Shown in pieces: positions 37,762 to 46,380 of a stretch of DNA of 64,000 bases (positions within the stretch are counted from its first letter, which is position 1; every line of letters begins with the position of its first letter). The stretch is from Poriferisodalis sp965204125 (GTDB lineage Bacteria > Actinomycetota > Acidimicrobiia > Acidimicrobiales > Poriferisodalaceae), in the NCBI RefSeq assembly GCF_965204125.1, contig NZ_OZ241968.1:310001-374000 (forward strand). The letters are read 5' to 3'. The notes under the pieces are model-generated. The model saw nothing but the letters and a program-made list of their open reading frames with translations, had not been told where the DNA came from and made no database searches. The position numbers were made by a program, and so were the translations under genes.

Positions 37762-39921
37762 CTAGGGCACCGATTCGGCAGCGACGACGCCGAGCCCCGC
37801 CCGGGAGGTGCGGTAATCCGGCGCGTCCCCGTAGTTGAAGCTGGTGCCGTCACTCCACACCAGCCAGTAGCCGTATCCACTGGATGTGGCAGCAAATCCG
37901 ACAGCGCGCAGCCGGTTCTGGCGATCGGCTCGATCGCCGTGATGATCTGCCGCGCCGATGGCGTGCACTGCCGTATCGGCACCGGCAAGCCAATAGCCGC
38001 CGCCGTCCGGCGCGGCCGCAAGACCGATGCCGGCCATGCCAGAGCGCAGCAGCGGTCCGCAACCGAGATCGCGTGCGTCGCCGAATGCCAGGACGCGCCC
38101 GTCGTCGAGCGCCAGCCAGTAGCCGTCGCCAGTCGGCGAAGCCTCGATGTCGACGACCGCAGCAGCTAGCCAAAGGTGCGCGAGGGCCCCCCAGTGTCCG
38201 GCAGCTCCGAATGCGAACACGTCGCCCTGGCTGGTCACGAGCCAGTAACCGTCACCGTCCGGATGAGCAGCCATCGCCACGACGGACTCGGCCCCCCCGG
38301 CGCCGACCGCGTTCCCGTGATAGTCGGCGTCGCCGAAGGACTGGACGTCGCCGCCGGAGGTCGCGAGCCAGTAACCGTCACCGTCCGGATGGGCAGCCAT
38401 GGCCGTGAACCTGCCCGACGAAGACACGGTTCCGTTGCCGAGATGCTCTGCGGAGCCGTCGGCAAGGACGGTGCCGTCAGACTTCAGCACCCACAAGCCG
38501 GGGCTGTCCGTCTCTGCCGGCGGATCCGGGGTGCCAGAAGCAGGCCGCTCGCAGGGCTGGCCATCGGGGAACTGAGGGAAGCGGTACCAGTCGGACCGCA
38601 GAGCGAATTTCTTGCGGAAGGGATCGCGTGCCCAGCGGTTCCACTGCCCGTCCTCGACGCCATCGGTGCCCACGATGCGCAGGCCGCGGGTCCGCCCGCC
38701 CCACGCGCCGTTGCCGTTGCGGTGCGTGACCTCGATGCACACGAGGCTGCCGATGCTCGGATAGGCCGCCTCGATGTCCGATCTGCTGATGCGGAACTCC
38801 CATGCATGGTTGGAATTGCCGGCCGTCGAGTCGCCGAGATCCTGAACGCCAGGGAATCGGGACCCCTCGTCAAGCCCGGCCGTCCAGCCGCCGCTCGACG
38901 CGTGAAATTCAGCGAACGCAATCGATCCGTCATCATGGACGCGAACATGGCCCGCCGTGTTCCGGATTGCGGTGTTGGTGTGGATGTACCGGGTTCCGTG
39001 ATCGAGCGCGTTCCCGTCGCGGGCGGCGCCGAAATACACCTGGCATCTCGCGGTGTCGCACGTGTCGGTGAACCGCCCCTGGCTTCCGCTGCTTGCGCGC
39101 GCGGCCGCCAGCGAGAGCACGTACGAGCGCGCAGCGATTGCCTGGGCCTCAAGAGCGGCGATACCGCGCCCGTCACCTTCAGCACCCCAATGCGGACGGC
39201 TCTCGTTGGGCACGACGCCGCGCAGGTACTGCTCCAGCGGGACCCGGTTGAATGCGAACGGGCCGTTCTGATCCACCACGCCGAGGACGCCCCGGTAAGC
39301 GACCCGTCTCGACTCCACCGCCGTGTCGCGTCCATCGCAGTAGATCATCACCAAGAGTTGCGACTGATCGTCCACGGCGTAGTCGCTGTTCGACGGGACG
39401 GCTTCGACGTACCGGTCGCCGCGACGGCTCGACGCAGAGAGCCCGTCGGTCACTAGCTCACCGCGACGCCCGCAGCCTGCGTCTGAGCGCACCCAGAAAT
39501 CGCCAGAGCTGACACCGATCCGCACGACGTCACCGCCGTCGAAGCTCCGGCCGGCCACGGTGAACGCCGAGGCAGACGTGACCAGCAGGTCATTTCGGTC
39601 GTTGCCCGTGAGATGCACCCAGACATCGCGGTTGCTCACGGAGGACTGGGTGGTGTTGCTGTAGTAATGCTTGACGATCTGGTCACTTGTCCAGCGATGG
39701 TCGACGGCATAGCCCAGCGCACCCCACTGGCTGAGCCCATTGCCATGCCCGAAACCCCGGCCCTCCACGACGATCACACTCGGGGCCGGCTCAGCGGACT
39801 GTGCGCCTGCCGGCGGCACCGCGAACGCCAGGGATCCAGCCGTCACCGCACACGCCACGGCCATGCCGGCGAGCCGGCGCCGCCTCGCCGTGGCGTGCCG
39901 CGACCTAGGGAGTTCCCGCAC
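37762..39921 (-). CDS. SpoIID/LytB-domain secreted protein with five YWL repeats
   Basis: 719 residues from a GTG at 39919-39921, which gives a normal signal peptide (RRRRLAGMAVACAVTAGSLAFA...AGAQS). The open frame upstream is not protein-like. The SpoIID/LytB domain spans about 50-380: 'GRGFGHGNGLSQWGALG', 'LEQYLRGVVPNESRPHWG' and 'EAQAIAARSYVLS', the catalytic-region motifs of SpoIID, a lytic transglycosylase of denuded peptidoglycan in Bacillus. After a Pro-rich linker come five repeats of about 45 residues, each with 'GDGYWL' or a variant, a 'GDV..FG' turn and an 'ADYHG'-like end, frequent in Acidimicrobiia extracellular proteins and likely a beta-propeller or carbohydrate-binding array. 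A peptidoglycan-acting or -binding surface protein. Confidence 0.8.
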   Translation of the reverse strand: MRELPRSRHATARRRRLAGMAVACAVTAGSLAFAVPPAGAQSAEPAPSVIVVEGRGFGHGNGLSQWGALGYAVDHRWTSDQIVKHYYSNTTQSSVSNRDVWVHLTGNDRNDLLVTSASAFTVAGRSFDGGDVVRIGVSSGDFWVRSDAGCGRRGELVTDGLSASSRRGDRYVEAVPSNSDYAVDDQSQLLVMIYCDGRDTAVESRRVAYRGVLGVVDQNGPFAFNRVPLEQYLRGVVPNESRPHWGAEGDGRGIAALEAQAIAARSYVLSLAAARASSGSQGRFTDTCDTARCQVYFGAARDGNALDHGTRYIHTNTAIRNTAGHVRVHDDGSIAFAEFHASSGGWTAGLDEGSRFPGVQDLGDSTAGNSNHAWEFRISRSDIEAAYPSIGSLVCIEVTHRNGNGAWGGRTRGLRIVGTDGVEDGQWNRWARDPFRKKFALRSDWYRFPQFPDGQPCERPASGTPDPPAETDSPGLWVLKSDGTVLADGSAEHLGNGTVSSSGRFTAMAAHPDGDGYWLATSGGDVQSFGDADYHGNAVGAGGAESVVAMAAHPDGDGYWLVTSQGDVFAFGAAGHWGALAHLWLAAAVVDIEASPTGDGYWLALDDGRVLAFGDARDLGCGPLLRSGMAGIGLAAAPDGGGYWLAGADTAVHAIGAADHHGDRADRQNRLRAVGFAATSSGYGYWLVWSDGTSFNYGDAPDYRTSRAGLGVVAAESVP
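38239..38391. repeat. Near-identical 28-bp direct repeat in YWL modules
   Basis: The segments at 38239-38266 and 38364-38391 are identical over 28 bases and similar beyond, both coding part of the HPDGDGYWL unit in consecutive modules. Such DNA-level identity between protein repeats points to recent duplication or gene conversion. Confidence 0.7.
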
Positions 39922-40012
39922 CCCTGTAGTGGTACCGGCCTGCGGGTGCTGCCGGTCGGATATTGCGCCGAATGCCGCCCGCGCTCGCGCCCGAACGCGC
40001 CGGTGCCATCTG

Positions 40013-40027
40013 CTGCCCCTGGGGCAG
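40013..40027 (-). terminator. Hairpin downstream of gmd
   Basis: CTGCCCC-t-GGGGCAG, a 15-bp perfect palindrome 20 bases after the gmd stop and before the SpoIID-type gene on the same strand. No U-tract. It could end gmd transcription or be a protein site. Confidence 0.3.
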
Positions 40028-40046
40028 GAATCCCGCAGTGGAGTCG

Positions 40047-41027
40047 TCACTTCAGCTTGCGCCGCTCGATCTCGATGTCGTTGGTGACCATCGACGTCAC
40101 CAGCTCTTCGAATGACATCTGCGGCATCCATCCCAGTTCCCTTGCAGCCTTGGAGGCATCGCCGACCAGCAGGTCGACCTCTGCAGGCCGGAAGAACCGG
40201 GCATCGATCCGCACGTAACGCTCCCAGTCGTCGATGCCGGCTGCGGCGAAGGCGAGCTGCACGAAGTCGCGCACTGCGTGCGTCTTGCCCGTCGCGATGA
40301 CGTAGTCATCGGGCTCGGGCTGGGAGAGCATGAGATGCATCGCCCGCACGTAGTCGCCGGCGAAACCCCAGTCGCGCTTGGCGTCGAGGTTCCCGAGTGC
40401 CACCTCGTCCTGCAGTCCGAGCTTGATGCGTGCGACGGCGTTGGTGACCTTGCGGGTCACGAATTCGAGGCCGCGCCGGGGGGACTCGTGGTTGAACAGG
40501 ATGCCGCTGCAGGCGTACAGCCCGTAGCTCTCGCGGTAGTTCACAGTGGTGTTGTGCCCGAACACCTTGGCCGAGCCGTAGGGGCTGCGCGGGTGCAGCG
40601 GCGTCAGCTCGTTCTGGGGTGTCTCGCGCACCTTGCCGAACATCTCGCTGGAGGAGGCCTGGTAGAAGCGGATCGGGTTGTTCACACCGCCCACGAGGCG
40701 AATGGCTTCCAGCATGCGCAGCACGCCGAGACCGGTGACATTGGCAGTCAGCTCGGGCTGCTTGAACGACAGCGCCACGAAGCTGATGGCGCCGAGGTTG
40801 TACACCTCGTCGGGTTGGGTGTATTCGAGTGCTGCGATGAGCGATGCGAGGTCTGCGAGGTCGCCCGGCACGAGCTCGACATAGGGCAGATCGGCCGCCA
40901 CTGTCTCCGAGCGCGGATTGTGCTGACCGGTCATCAGCCCGACTACCCGGTAGCCCTCGCCGTGCAGGTACTCGGCCAGGTATTGGCCGTCCTGGCCAGT
41001 GATTCCGGTGATGAGGGCCGTCGGCAC
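40047..41027 (-). CDS. gmd: GDP-mannose 4,6-dehydratase
   Basis: 326 residues, GTG start. Extended SDR enzyme that converts GDP-mannose to GDP-4-keto-6-deoxymannose, precursor of fucose, rhamnose-type and related sugars. The NADP loop GITGQDG is at residues 7-13, the catalytic Ser region 'QASSSEMFG', and the YxxxK motif in 'SPYGSAKVFGHNTTVNY'; 'RRGLEFVTRKVTNAVARIK' and 'KRDWGFAGDYVRAMHLML' are typical Gmd segments. Somewhat shorter than E. coli Gmd. It fits with manB and the nucleotidyltransferase in one GDP-sugar route. The downstream reductase or epimerase (fcl/rmd) is not seen in this window. Confidence 0.93.
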   Translation of the reverse strand: MPTALITGITGQDGQYLAEYLHGEGYRVVGLMTGQHNPRSETVAADLPYVELVPGDLADLASLIAALEYTQPDEVYNLGAISFVALSFKQPELTANVTGLGVLRMLEAIRLVGGVNNPIRFYQASSSEMFGKVRETPQNELTPLHPRSPYGSAKVFGHNTTVNYRESYGLYACSGILFNHESPRRGLEFVTRKVTNAVARIKLGLQDEVALGNLDAKRDWGFAGDYVRAMHLMLSQPEPDDYVIATGKTHAVRDFVQLAFAAAGIDDWERYVRIDARFFRPAEVDLLVGDASKAARELGWMPQMSFEELVTSMVTNDIEIERRKLK

Positions 41028-41119
41028 GGATCAGCTCCGGTTCTCCGGTTACAGGGCAGGCGTGTAGGGGCGCAGTTCAGGGTACGGGTCGCCGCCGATG
41101 CTGTGAAGTCAGCCCCTGA

Positions 41120-41184
41120 GGCGAAGCCGTGGCCCGAGCGGCCCGTGAGCCCTATCGCATGAGAATCGGGAACAAGAGCGGGAA
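41120..41184 (+). repeat. Dispersed two-block repeat, copy 2
   Basis: Block 1 at 41120-41150 and block 2 at 41170-41184, 19-nt spacer, matching the copy at 30340-30390 on the opposite strand. It lies in the gmd/cell-wall-binding divergent gap and ends 39 nt before the GTG of the wall-binding gene, in its orientation. The block-1 core is tggcccgagcggcccgtgag. Confidence 0.7.
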
Positions 41185-41223
41185 GGACAGCCCTCACCCG
41201 CATGGACGACGGGTTCCGGTACG

Positions 41224-42738
41224 GTGCCGCGGATGGCACGCCGCCCGCATCTCGGCTGGTATCGCCCGTCGCGGGCGGCAGCGGCGATGTTGCTGGCGGC
41301 AACAGCGATCGTCGGGACCGGAAACGCAGCGGGAGCTGCGTCACGTGTCGATTCGGACCGGCTGTGGGGTGCCGACCGCTATGAGACCGCAGCGAAGATC
41401 GCCGAGGAGTATGCAGCCGCCGCTGGTCCCATCGACACGGCCATCGTGGCCTCCGGCGAATCCTTCGCCGACGCGCTGGCAGCCACCCCGCTGGCACGCG
41501 TGCACAATGCACCGATCCTGCTGTCGCCGCCCGATGAGCTGCACCCCGCAACCCGCGATTTCATCCAGCGGCACCCGATCGACGACATCATCATCGCCGG
41601 CGGCACCACTGCCATTTCCGATGACGTCGAAGATGCGCTGGCCGGCTTGATCAGCGGCAGACCCGGCCGGCTGGAGGGTTCCGACCGCTACCGGACCGTG
41701 GTCAACATCGCCCGCGAGATCGAAGTCCGCGAGATCGGTGATTACTGCGGGGATGGGCGCCGTACTGCTCTGCTGGCGACCGGGGAGAAGTTCGCCGACG
41801 CCCTGGCACTGTCGCCGCTTGCCTTCTCCGGCCCGCATCCCGTGCTGCTCACCGAGCCCGGCCGGCTGCCGACGGCGGTCAAGAACTTCACCGCCGACTA
41901 CTCGATCCAACAGGTGCTGATTGCCGGCGGACCGGCGGCGGTCGCGCCCTCGGTCGAGACTGAGCTCACCGCTGCAGGCATCAGAGTGCAGCGCCTGTGG
42001 GGTCAGGACCGATTCGAGACGGCCGCCGAGATCGCCGGAGCGCTGGCAGACCGCTGCTTCGGGTCCGATGAGTTCGGCCTCGCCGATGGCCGGAAGTTCC
42101 CCGACGCACTGGTCGGCGGCGCACTGCTAGGTCTGCGACGGGCACCGCTGCTGCTGTCCGAGCCGGTGCTGCCCGATGCGACACGCAGATTCCTGGCCGG
42201 CCCGGTTCCCGATGCGGGCACCGTACAGCTCACGGTCTTCGGCGGGCCCGTCGCAGTGTCCGATTCCGCAGCGGCGGCGGCAGCCGATGCGCTGAGAGGC
42301 CTGGACCGCGAGTGCGATCCCCGCGCAGATACACCCGGTGTTCCCCGCGACGTGTCGGTGCAGCCGCTCAACGGTGCCCTCGAGATCCGCTGGGAGGCCC
42401 CGGCAACGGTCGGCAGCAGCGGACCGTCCGGCTACCGGATCAGATACCGGCCTGTCGGGGGTCAGTGGATGAGGCTGCGCGACGTCAGCTCGCCTGCCAC
42501 GATCTTGGGACTCCAGAACACGGCTCTCTATGAGGTGCAGGTACGGGCCGACGGCAGTGGCTATGAGGTGTGGAGCCCGAGCAGCTACGCAACGCCGTCG
42601 GATGCGGCAGGTGTCGCAGCACCGTCGGCTCCGGGCAGCACGAGCCGCAGCCTGCGTGCCGCCGCTGTGTCGCTGGCCGCCGGCCAGCAGGCCAACACAG
42701 CAGCACCAGACTGCCCACCCGGACCAGCCTCGGCATGA
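41224..42738 (+). CDS. Cell-wall-binding repeat 2 protein with C-terminal FN3 domain
   Basis: 504 residues from a GTG at 41224; an ATG at 41233 is an equal alternative. The signal peptide (SRAAAAMLLAATAIVGTGNAAGA) is followed by three CWB2 repeats of about 95 residues (about 45-145, 150-245, 260-360), each with 'R..G.DRYETA..IA', 'A..A.G..FADALA' and 'ILL..P..L' motifs ('LWGADRYETAAKIAEEYA', 'RLEGSDRYRTVVNIARE', 'LWGQDRFETAAEIAGALA'). Residues about 370-455 form an FN3-like beta domain ('PRDVSVQPLNGALEIRWEAP'). CWB2 domains bind anionic wall polymers in Gram-positives. The stop overlaps the cofD start by 4 nt (ATGA), an unexpected pairing with a cytoplasmic coenzyme gene. Confidence 0.85.
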   Translation: MPRMARRPHLGWYRPSRAAAAMLLAATAIVGTGNAAGAASRVDSDRLWGADRYETAAKIAEEYAAAAGPIDTAIVASGESFADALAATPLARVHNAPILLSPPDELHPATRDFIQRHPIDDIIIAGGTTAISDDVEDALAGLISGRPGRLEGSDRYRTVVNIAREIEVREIGDYCGDGRRTALLATGEKFADALALSPLAFSGPHPVLLTEPGRLPTAVKNFTADYSIQQVLIAGGPAAVAPSVETELTAAGIRVQRLWGQDRFETAAEIAGALADRCFGSDEFGLADGRKFPDALVGGALLGLRRAPLLLSEPVLPDATRRFLAGPVPDAGTVQLTVFGGPVAVSDSAAAAAADALRGLDRECDPRADTPGVPRDVSVQPLNGALEIRWEAPATVGSSGPSGYRIRYRPVGGQWMRLRDVSSPATILGLQNTALYEVQVRADGSGYEVWSPSSYATPSDAAGVAAPSAPGSTSRSLRAAAVSLAAGQQANTAAPDCPPGPASA

Positions 42739-43706
42739 CCGCCCCGAACTCTCGAGCCGTCGCCGTGCTGGCCGGAGGTGTCGGCGCCGCCCGGTTCCTC
42801 AGCGGGCTGCTGCGCGTCTGCCGGCCTGCGGATGTCACCGCAATTGTGAATGTCGGCGACGACTTCACGCTGCACGGCCTGCACATCAGCCCCGATCTCG
42901 ACACGGTCACCTACACGCTCGCCGGCCAGATCAACCCCGAGACCGGCTGGGGCCGCGCCGGCGAGACCTGGCGTGTGCTCACCGAGCTGGGGCGGCTCGG
43001 CGGGCAGGACTGGTTCAAGCTCGGCGATCTGGATCTTGCGCTGCACCTGTTCCGCACGCAGCGACGCAGCGAGGGCGCATCGCTGTCGCAGGTCACCGGC
43101 GAGATTGCTGCCAATTTCGGGCTCGAGCTGACGCTGCTGCCGGTCAGCGACGATCCCATCGCCACCCGCATCACGCCGTCTGAGCCTGACGGGGCTGCGG
43201 AGATCGACTTCCAGGACTATTTCGTCGCGCAACAGCACGGCATCGCCGTGCGCTCGGTTCGCTTCGCAGGCATCGAGCGGGCCAGGCCCGCGCCGGGTGT
43301 GCTGGACGCCTTGAGCACTGCCGGCACGGTGGTGGTCGCGCCGTCGAACCCGTTTGTCTCGATCGGCCCCGTCATCGACGTGCCGCAGGTGCGCGAGACG
43401 CTGAGCAGCCGGCGCGCCAGCGTCGTCGCCGTGTCACCCATCGTGGGCGGCGCATCGATCAAGGGGCCTGCCGGCGCCATGATGCGCGAGCTGGGTCACG
43501 AGCCCAGCGTGGTCGGCGTGGCGCGGCTCTACGCCGGATTCGCAGGCACGCTGGTGATCGACCACGCTGACACCGAACTCGCTCCCGCCGTCGCCCAGGC
43601 GGGGATGACGCCGGTGGTGACCGACACGATCATGGCCGACCCCGACCGTGCGGCCGGACTGGCCCGAGCGACGTTGGAAGGCGTCAGCGCAAGAATGAGC
43701 ACATGA
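42735..43706 (+). CDS. cofD: 2-phospho-L-lactate / phosphoenolpyruvate transferase (F420 biosynthesis)
   Basis: 323 residues, ATG start overlapping the previous gene by 4 nt. It transfers the activated 3-carbon acid (lactyl- or enolpyruvyl-diphospho-guanosine) to the deazaflavin Fo, making F420-0 or its dehydro form. N-terminal 'AVAVLAGGVGAARFLSGLLRV' is the CofD nucleotide-binding start; 'VNVGDDFTLHGLHISPDLDTV' and 'FKLGDLDLALHLFRT' are conserved; 'APSNPFVSIGPVI' and 'SPIVGGASIKGPAGAMM' hold the GPP-binding loops. Mycobacterial FbiA is the homologue. Followed by cofE with an overlapping start. CofG/H (Fo synthase) and CofC are not in this window. Confidence 0.93.
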   Translation: MTAPNSRAVAVLAGGVGAARFLSGLLRVCRPADVTAIVNVGDDFTLHGLHISPDLDTVTYTLAGQINPETGWGRAGETWRVLTELGRLGGQDWFKLGDLDLALHLFRTQRRSEGASLSQVTGEIAANFGLELTLLPVSDDPIATRITPSEPDGAAEIDFQDYFVAQQHGIAVRSVRFAGIERARPAPGVLDALSTAGTVVVAPSNPFVSIGPVIDVPQVRETLSSRRASVVAVSPIVGGASIKGPAGAMMRELGHEPSVVGVARLYAGFAGTLVIDHADTELAPAVAQAGMTPVVTDTIMADPDRAAGLARATLEGVSARMST

Positions 43707-44413
43707 CCATCGAACTGCACCCGCTCGAAGGCATCGGCGAAATCACACTCGGTGCTGATCTCGGTGCCGTCATCGCGAGCGCCTGCGAGGCGTCACCCGC
43801 CGGCCTACGCGACGGCGACGTACTCGTCGTGACGCAGAAGATCGTCTCCAAGGCCGAGGGCGCCATGGAGCAGATCGACCCCGAGGACCCGCTGTCGCAC
43901 AAGCCGCTGGTCGAGCGCGAGTCGGTCCGCATCCTGCGCCGGCGGGGCGACCTCATCATCAGCGAGACCAAGCACGGATTCATCTGCGCAAACGCAGGCA
44001 TCGATCTGTCCAACGTCGAACGGGGCTACGCCGCGCTGCTGCCCGACGACAGCGACCGCTCCGCCAACAAGATCCGAGACCGCATACGGGCGCTGTCGGG
44101 CTGCGCCGTCGGGGTGATCATCTCCGACACATTCGGGCGCCCTTGGCGGCGCGGCGTCACCGATGTGGCCATCGGCTGCGCGGGCATCGCCGCCGTCGTC
44201 GACCTGAAGGGCACGGCCGATGCGCTGGGGCGGGAGCTGATGGTCACCGAAGTGTGCGTGGCCGACGAGATCGCCTCTGCTGCCGACTTGGTGTGCGGCA
44301 AGGCACGGGGTGTGCCGGTTGCGATCGTGCGCGGAGTCGACCCGAGCTGGCTGCGGCGTGCCTCGGTGCGCTCGGAGATCGTCAGGGATCCCGCCGAGGA
44401 CCTGTTCCGCTAG
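43703..44413 (+). CDS. cofE: Coenzyme F420:L-glutamate ligase
   Basis: 236 residues, ATG start overlapping cofD by 4 nt. It adds gamma-linked glutamates to F420-0 using GTP. Typical features: 'EGIGEITLGADLGAVI' at the N-terminus, 'DVLVVTQKIVSKAEGA' and the metal/GTP region 'GVIISDTFGRPWRRGVTDVAIG' followed by 'DLKGTADALGRELMVTEVCVADEIA'. Length matches stand-alone CofE; the C-terminal FMN-binding reductase domain fused in mycobacterial FbiB is absent, so dehydro-F420 reduction must come from another gene if needed. The TAG stop overlaps the opposite-strand stop of the next gene in CTAG. Confidence 0.93.
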   Translation: MTIELHPLEGIGEITLGADLGAVIASACEASPAGLRDGDVLVVTQKIVSKAEGAMEQIDPEDPLSHKPLVERESVRILRRRGDLIISETKHGFICANAGIDLSNVERGYAALLPDDSDRSANKIRDRIRALSGCAVGVIISDTFGRPWRRGVTDVAIGCAGIAAVVDLKGTADALGRELMVTEVCVADEIASAADLVCGKARGVPVAIVRGVDPSWLRRASVRSEIVRDPAEDLFR

Positions 44414-45462
44414 CTGTCAGACACCGGCTCGGGCGGCGGTTGGCGCTGTGCGCGCAGCACGGCACCAGGGGCGACCTGCTCGCCGCTGCCGACCACCGAG
44501 TAATCGCAGAGTGTTGCCCCGGCTCCCACGACAGCGCCCGCGCCGAGCACCGAGTCGATCACGATGGCGCCGGCGGCGAGGCGGCAGCCATCCCCCACCA
44601 CTGACCGCTGCACCACAGCACCAGCTCCGATCTCGCACCCGCGGCCGATGACCGACGTGCGCATCTGCGCGTCGGGATGAAGCCCGTCCGACGACGCCGC
44701 GATGCCATCGATCACCCTGGCGGCGCCACGGCGGCCAGCGAGAATGTCCAAGTTGGCAGCGAGGTACTGCTGCGGCGTGCCCGTGTCGAGCCAGTACGTG
44801 TCGGCAACCAGCGCTGCCAGCGCCCCGTCCGCGACTATCTGGGGGAAGATCTCCCGCTCGATGGAGACGGGCCGGTCGGGCGCGATGCGATCGAGCACCG
44901 CCGAGGTCAGCACGTAGGTCCCAGCGCTGATCGTGGGCCGTTCGCCTCCTCGCGGCAGCGCTGCAGGGGCCCAACCCGGTTCCGGCTTCTCCGAGAACGA
45001 CAGCACCCGGCCCGATGGATCGGTCACCACGAGGCCGTATGGCGACGGATCGGCCACCGGCTGCAGCGCGATGGTGGCTTCCGCTCCCGAACTGGCATGA
45101 AGGCTCACAAGTGCGCCCACGTCGAGGTCGGTCAGCACGTCGCCGTTCAGCACCAGAAAGGTGCCCGTGATGTCGCTGGCCTCCGCGGCAAACCGCACAG
45201 CGCCCGCCGTGCCGCGCGGGCCAGGCTCGACGGCCACTTGGTATGCGAGCTGCCCGATGCGACCATGCGGGTAGGCCGCGGTGAACGCCTCGGCCCGGTA
45301 GCCCAGCGAGAGCACGATCTCATCGACCCCGTGGCGGTGCAGATGCTCGCAGACCCACTCGATCATCGGACGCCCGCACACCGGCAGCATCTGCTTGGGG
45401 GTGTCGTTGGTCAGCGGCCGCAGCCGGGTGCCGAAGCCGCCCAGCAGCAGGATCGCCCTCAC
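44410..45462 (-). CDS. Sugar-phosphate nucleotidyltransferase (mannose-1-phosphate guanylyltransferase-like)
   Basis: 350 residues, GTG start overlapping the upstream stop (GTGA). N-terminal 'ILLLGGFGTRLRPLTNDTPKQMLPV' is the nucleotidyltransferase signature (GGxGTRL, then PKxMLPV), 'FLVLNGDVLTDLDV' the metal site, 'YGLVVTDPSGRVLSFSEKPEPG' and 'DTYWLDTGTPQQYLAANLD' the sugar region. Residues about 255-345 are left-handed beta-helix hexapeptides ('IGAGAVVQRSVVGDGCRLAAGAIVI'). Mycobacterial ManB/RmlA2-type homologues make GDP-mannose. It completes the route from manB mannose-1-phosphate to the gmd substrate. NTP preference is inferred from context only. Confidence 0.88.
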   Translation of the reverse strand: MRAILLLGGFGTRLRPLTNDTPKQMLPVCGRPMIEWVCEHLHRHGVDEIVLSLGYRAEAFTAAYPHGRIGQLAYQVAVEPGPRGTAGAVRFAAEASDITGTFLVLNGDVLTDLDVGALVSLHASSGAEATIALQPVADPSPYGLVVTDPSGRVLSFSEKPEPGWAPAALPRGGERPTISAGTYVLTSAVLDRIAPDRPVSIEREIFPQIVADGALAALVADTYWLDTGTPQQYLAANLDILAGRRGAARVIDGIAASSDGLHPDAQMRTSVIGRGCEIGAGAVVQRSVVGDGCRLAAGAIVIDSVLGAGAVVGAGATLCDYSVVGSGEQVAPGAVLRAQRQPPPEPVSDS

Positions 45463-46283
45463 TCAGCGGGCTCGGAGGTCTCCGAGGGCTCCGACGTGGC
45501 CGGAAGGTCGCCCTCGACCGGCTCAGTCCCGCTGCCGTCGTCGAGCACCGGTCCTTCTTCGGTAGAGCCATCGATCAGGGGCTGATCCTCGGGCGGCAGA
45601 TTGAGGTAGGCCCGCAGGAATGCGTCGTCTGGTCGCGGAACGTCCGCGTTCTCCACGCTCGGGTGGACGAAAGCGAACACAAAGATCTGGCCGTCGTCGA
45701 GGAAGCGCACATCGCGCAGATCCTCTGTGAACGCCAGCGCCTTCTCTGCCTGCAAGGTCTCCCAGCGCATGATGCGAAGCTCTGCGCCCGGTTCGGCGAC
45801 GTCGGCGTCGTCGCTGTCGGGATCAGGGGATGCGCAGCCTTCGCCAGACTCGTCGAGGATGGTCCCGTCGGGCAGCTCGATCCTCGAGTCGGTCAGCTCG
45901 AACTCGATCTCGCGCATGAACGCACCCACGGTGGCGAACTGGCCCGTCACGCCGGTGTGGAACGGATGGATGTGGATGAGCCCGTCGCCATGCGTGTGGA
46001 TGCCCGACTGGTCGTCGACGTCGTTGGGGTACAGGTCGAGGATGAAGTCGTCGCAGTCGTAGATCGCGTAGAGCGAGTGCCAGTGATCGCCGAGCCGCGG
46101 CGGGCCTGCCGGGGCATTCGACGACCGCTCGTTGCGTGCCACCAGGATCAGCACCACGCCCAAGAGGACGACGAGCAGCATCGCCGCCGGGAACAGGATG
46201 TCGCGCCGGGGTCGAAAGCTCCTGCCGCTCCCGCCGGCGCTCGCTGCTTTGGCAACCTTTTTGGCAGCGGCTGATCTCGCCAT
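45459..46283 (-). CDS. Single-pass membrane protein with His-rich extracellular domain
   Basis: 274 residues from the ATG at 46281-46283. A basic N-terminus and one helix (about 31-50, ending VLILVARN) anchor an extracellular domain. This has 'LGDHWHSLYAIYDCDDFILDL' and, about 25 residues on, 'IHTHGDGLIHIHPFHTG': at least seven His close together, suggesting metal binding. The rest is acidic, ending in a Ser/Glu/Pro-rich tail. I do not recognise a named family, though the His pattern seems too ordered to be chance. It is coupled (GTGA) to the sugar nucleotidyltransferase and 97 bases downstream of ugd, so an envelope role is possible. Confidence 0.65.
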   Translation of the reverse strand: MARSAAAKKVAKAASAGGSGRSFRPRRDILFPAAMLLVVLLGVVLILVARNERSSNAPAGPPRLGDHWHSLYAIYDCDDFILDLYPNDVDDQSGIHTHGDGLIHIHPFHTGVTGQFATVGAFMREIEFELTDSRIELPDGTILDESGEGCASPDPDSDDADVAEPGAELRIMRWETLQAEKALAFTEDLRDVRFLDDGQIFVFAFVHPSVENADVPRPDDAFLRAYLNLPPEDQPLIDGSTEEGPVLDDGSGTEPVEGDLPATSEPSETSEPAE

Positions 46284-46380
46284 ACGGGGCGACAAGCTAC
46301 CGGCGCTCGGGGCTAATGGGTGCGCCCGCCGCGGGGGGCGGCAGGGGGTTCAGCGGCGGCTGTGCCGTCCGCGCCGGCGC

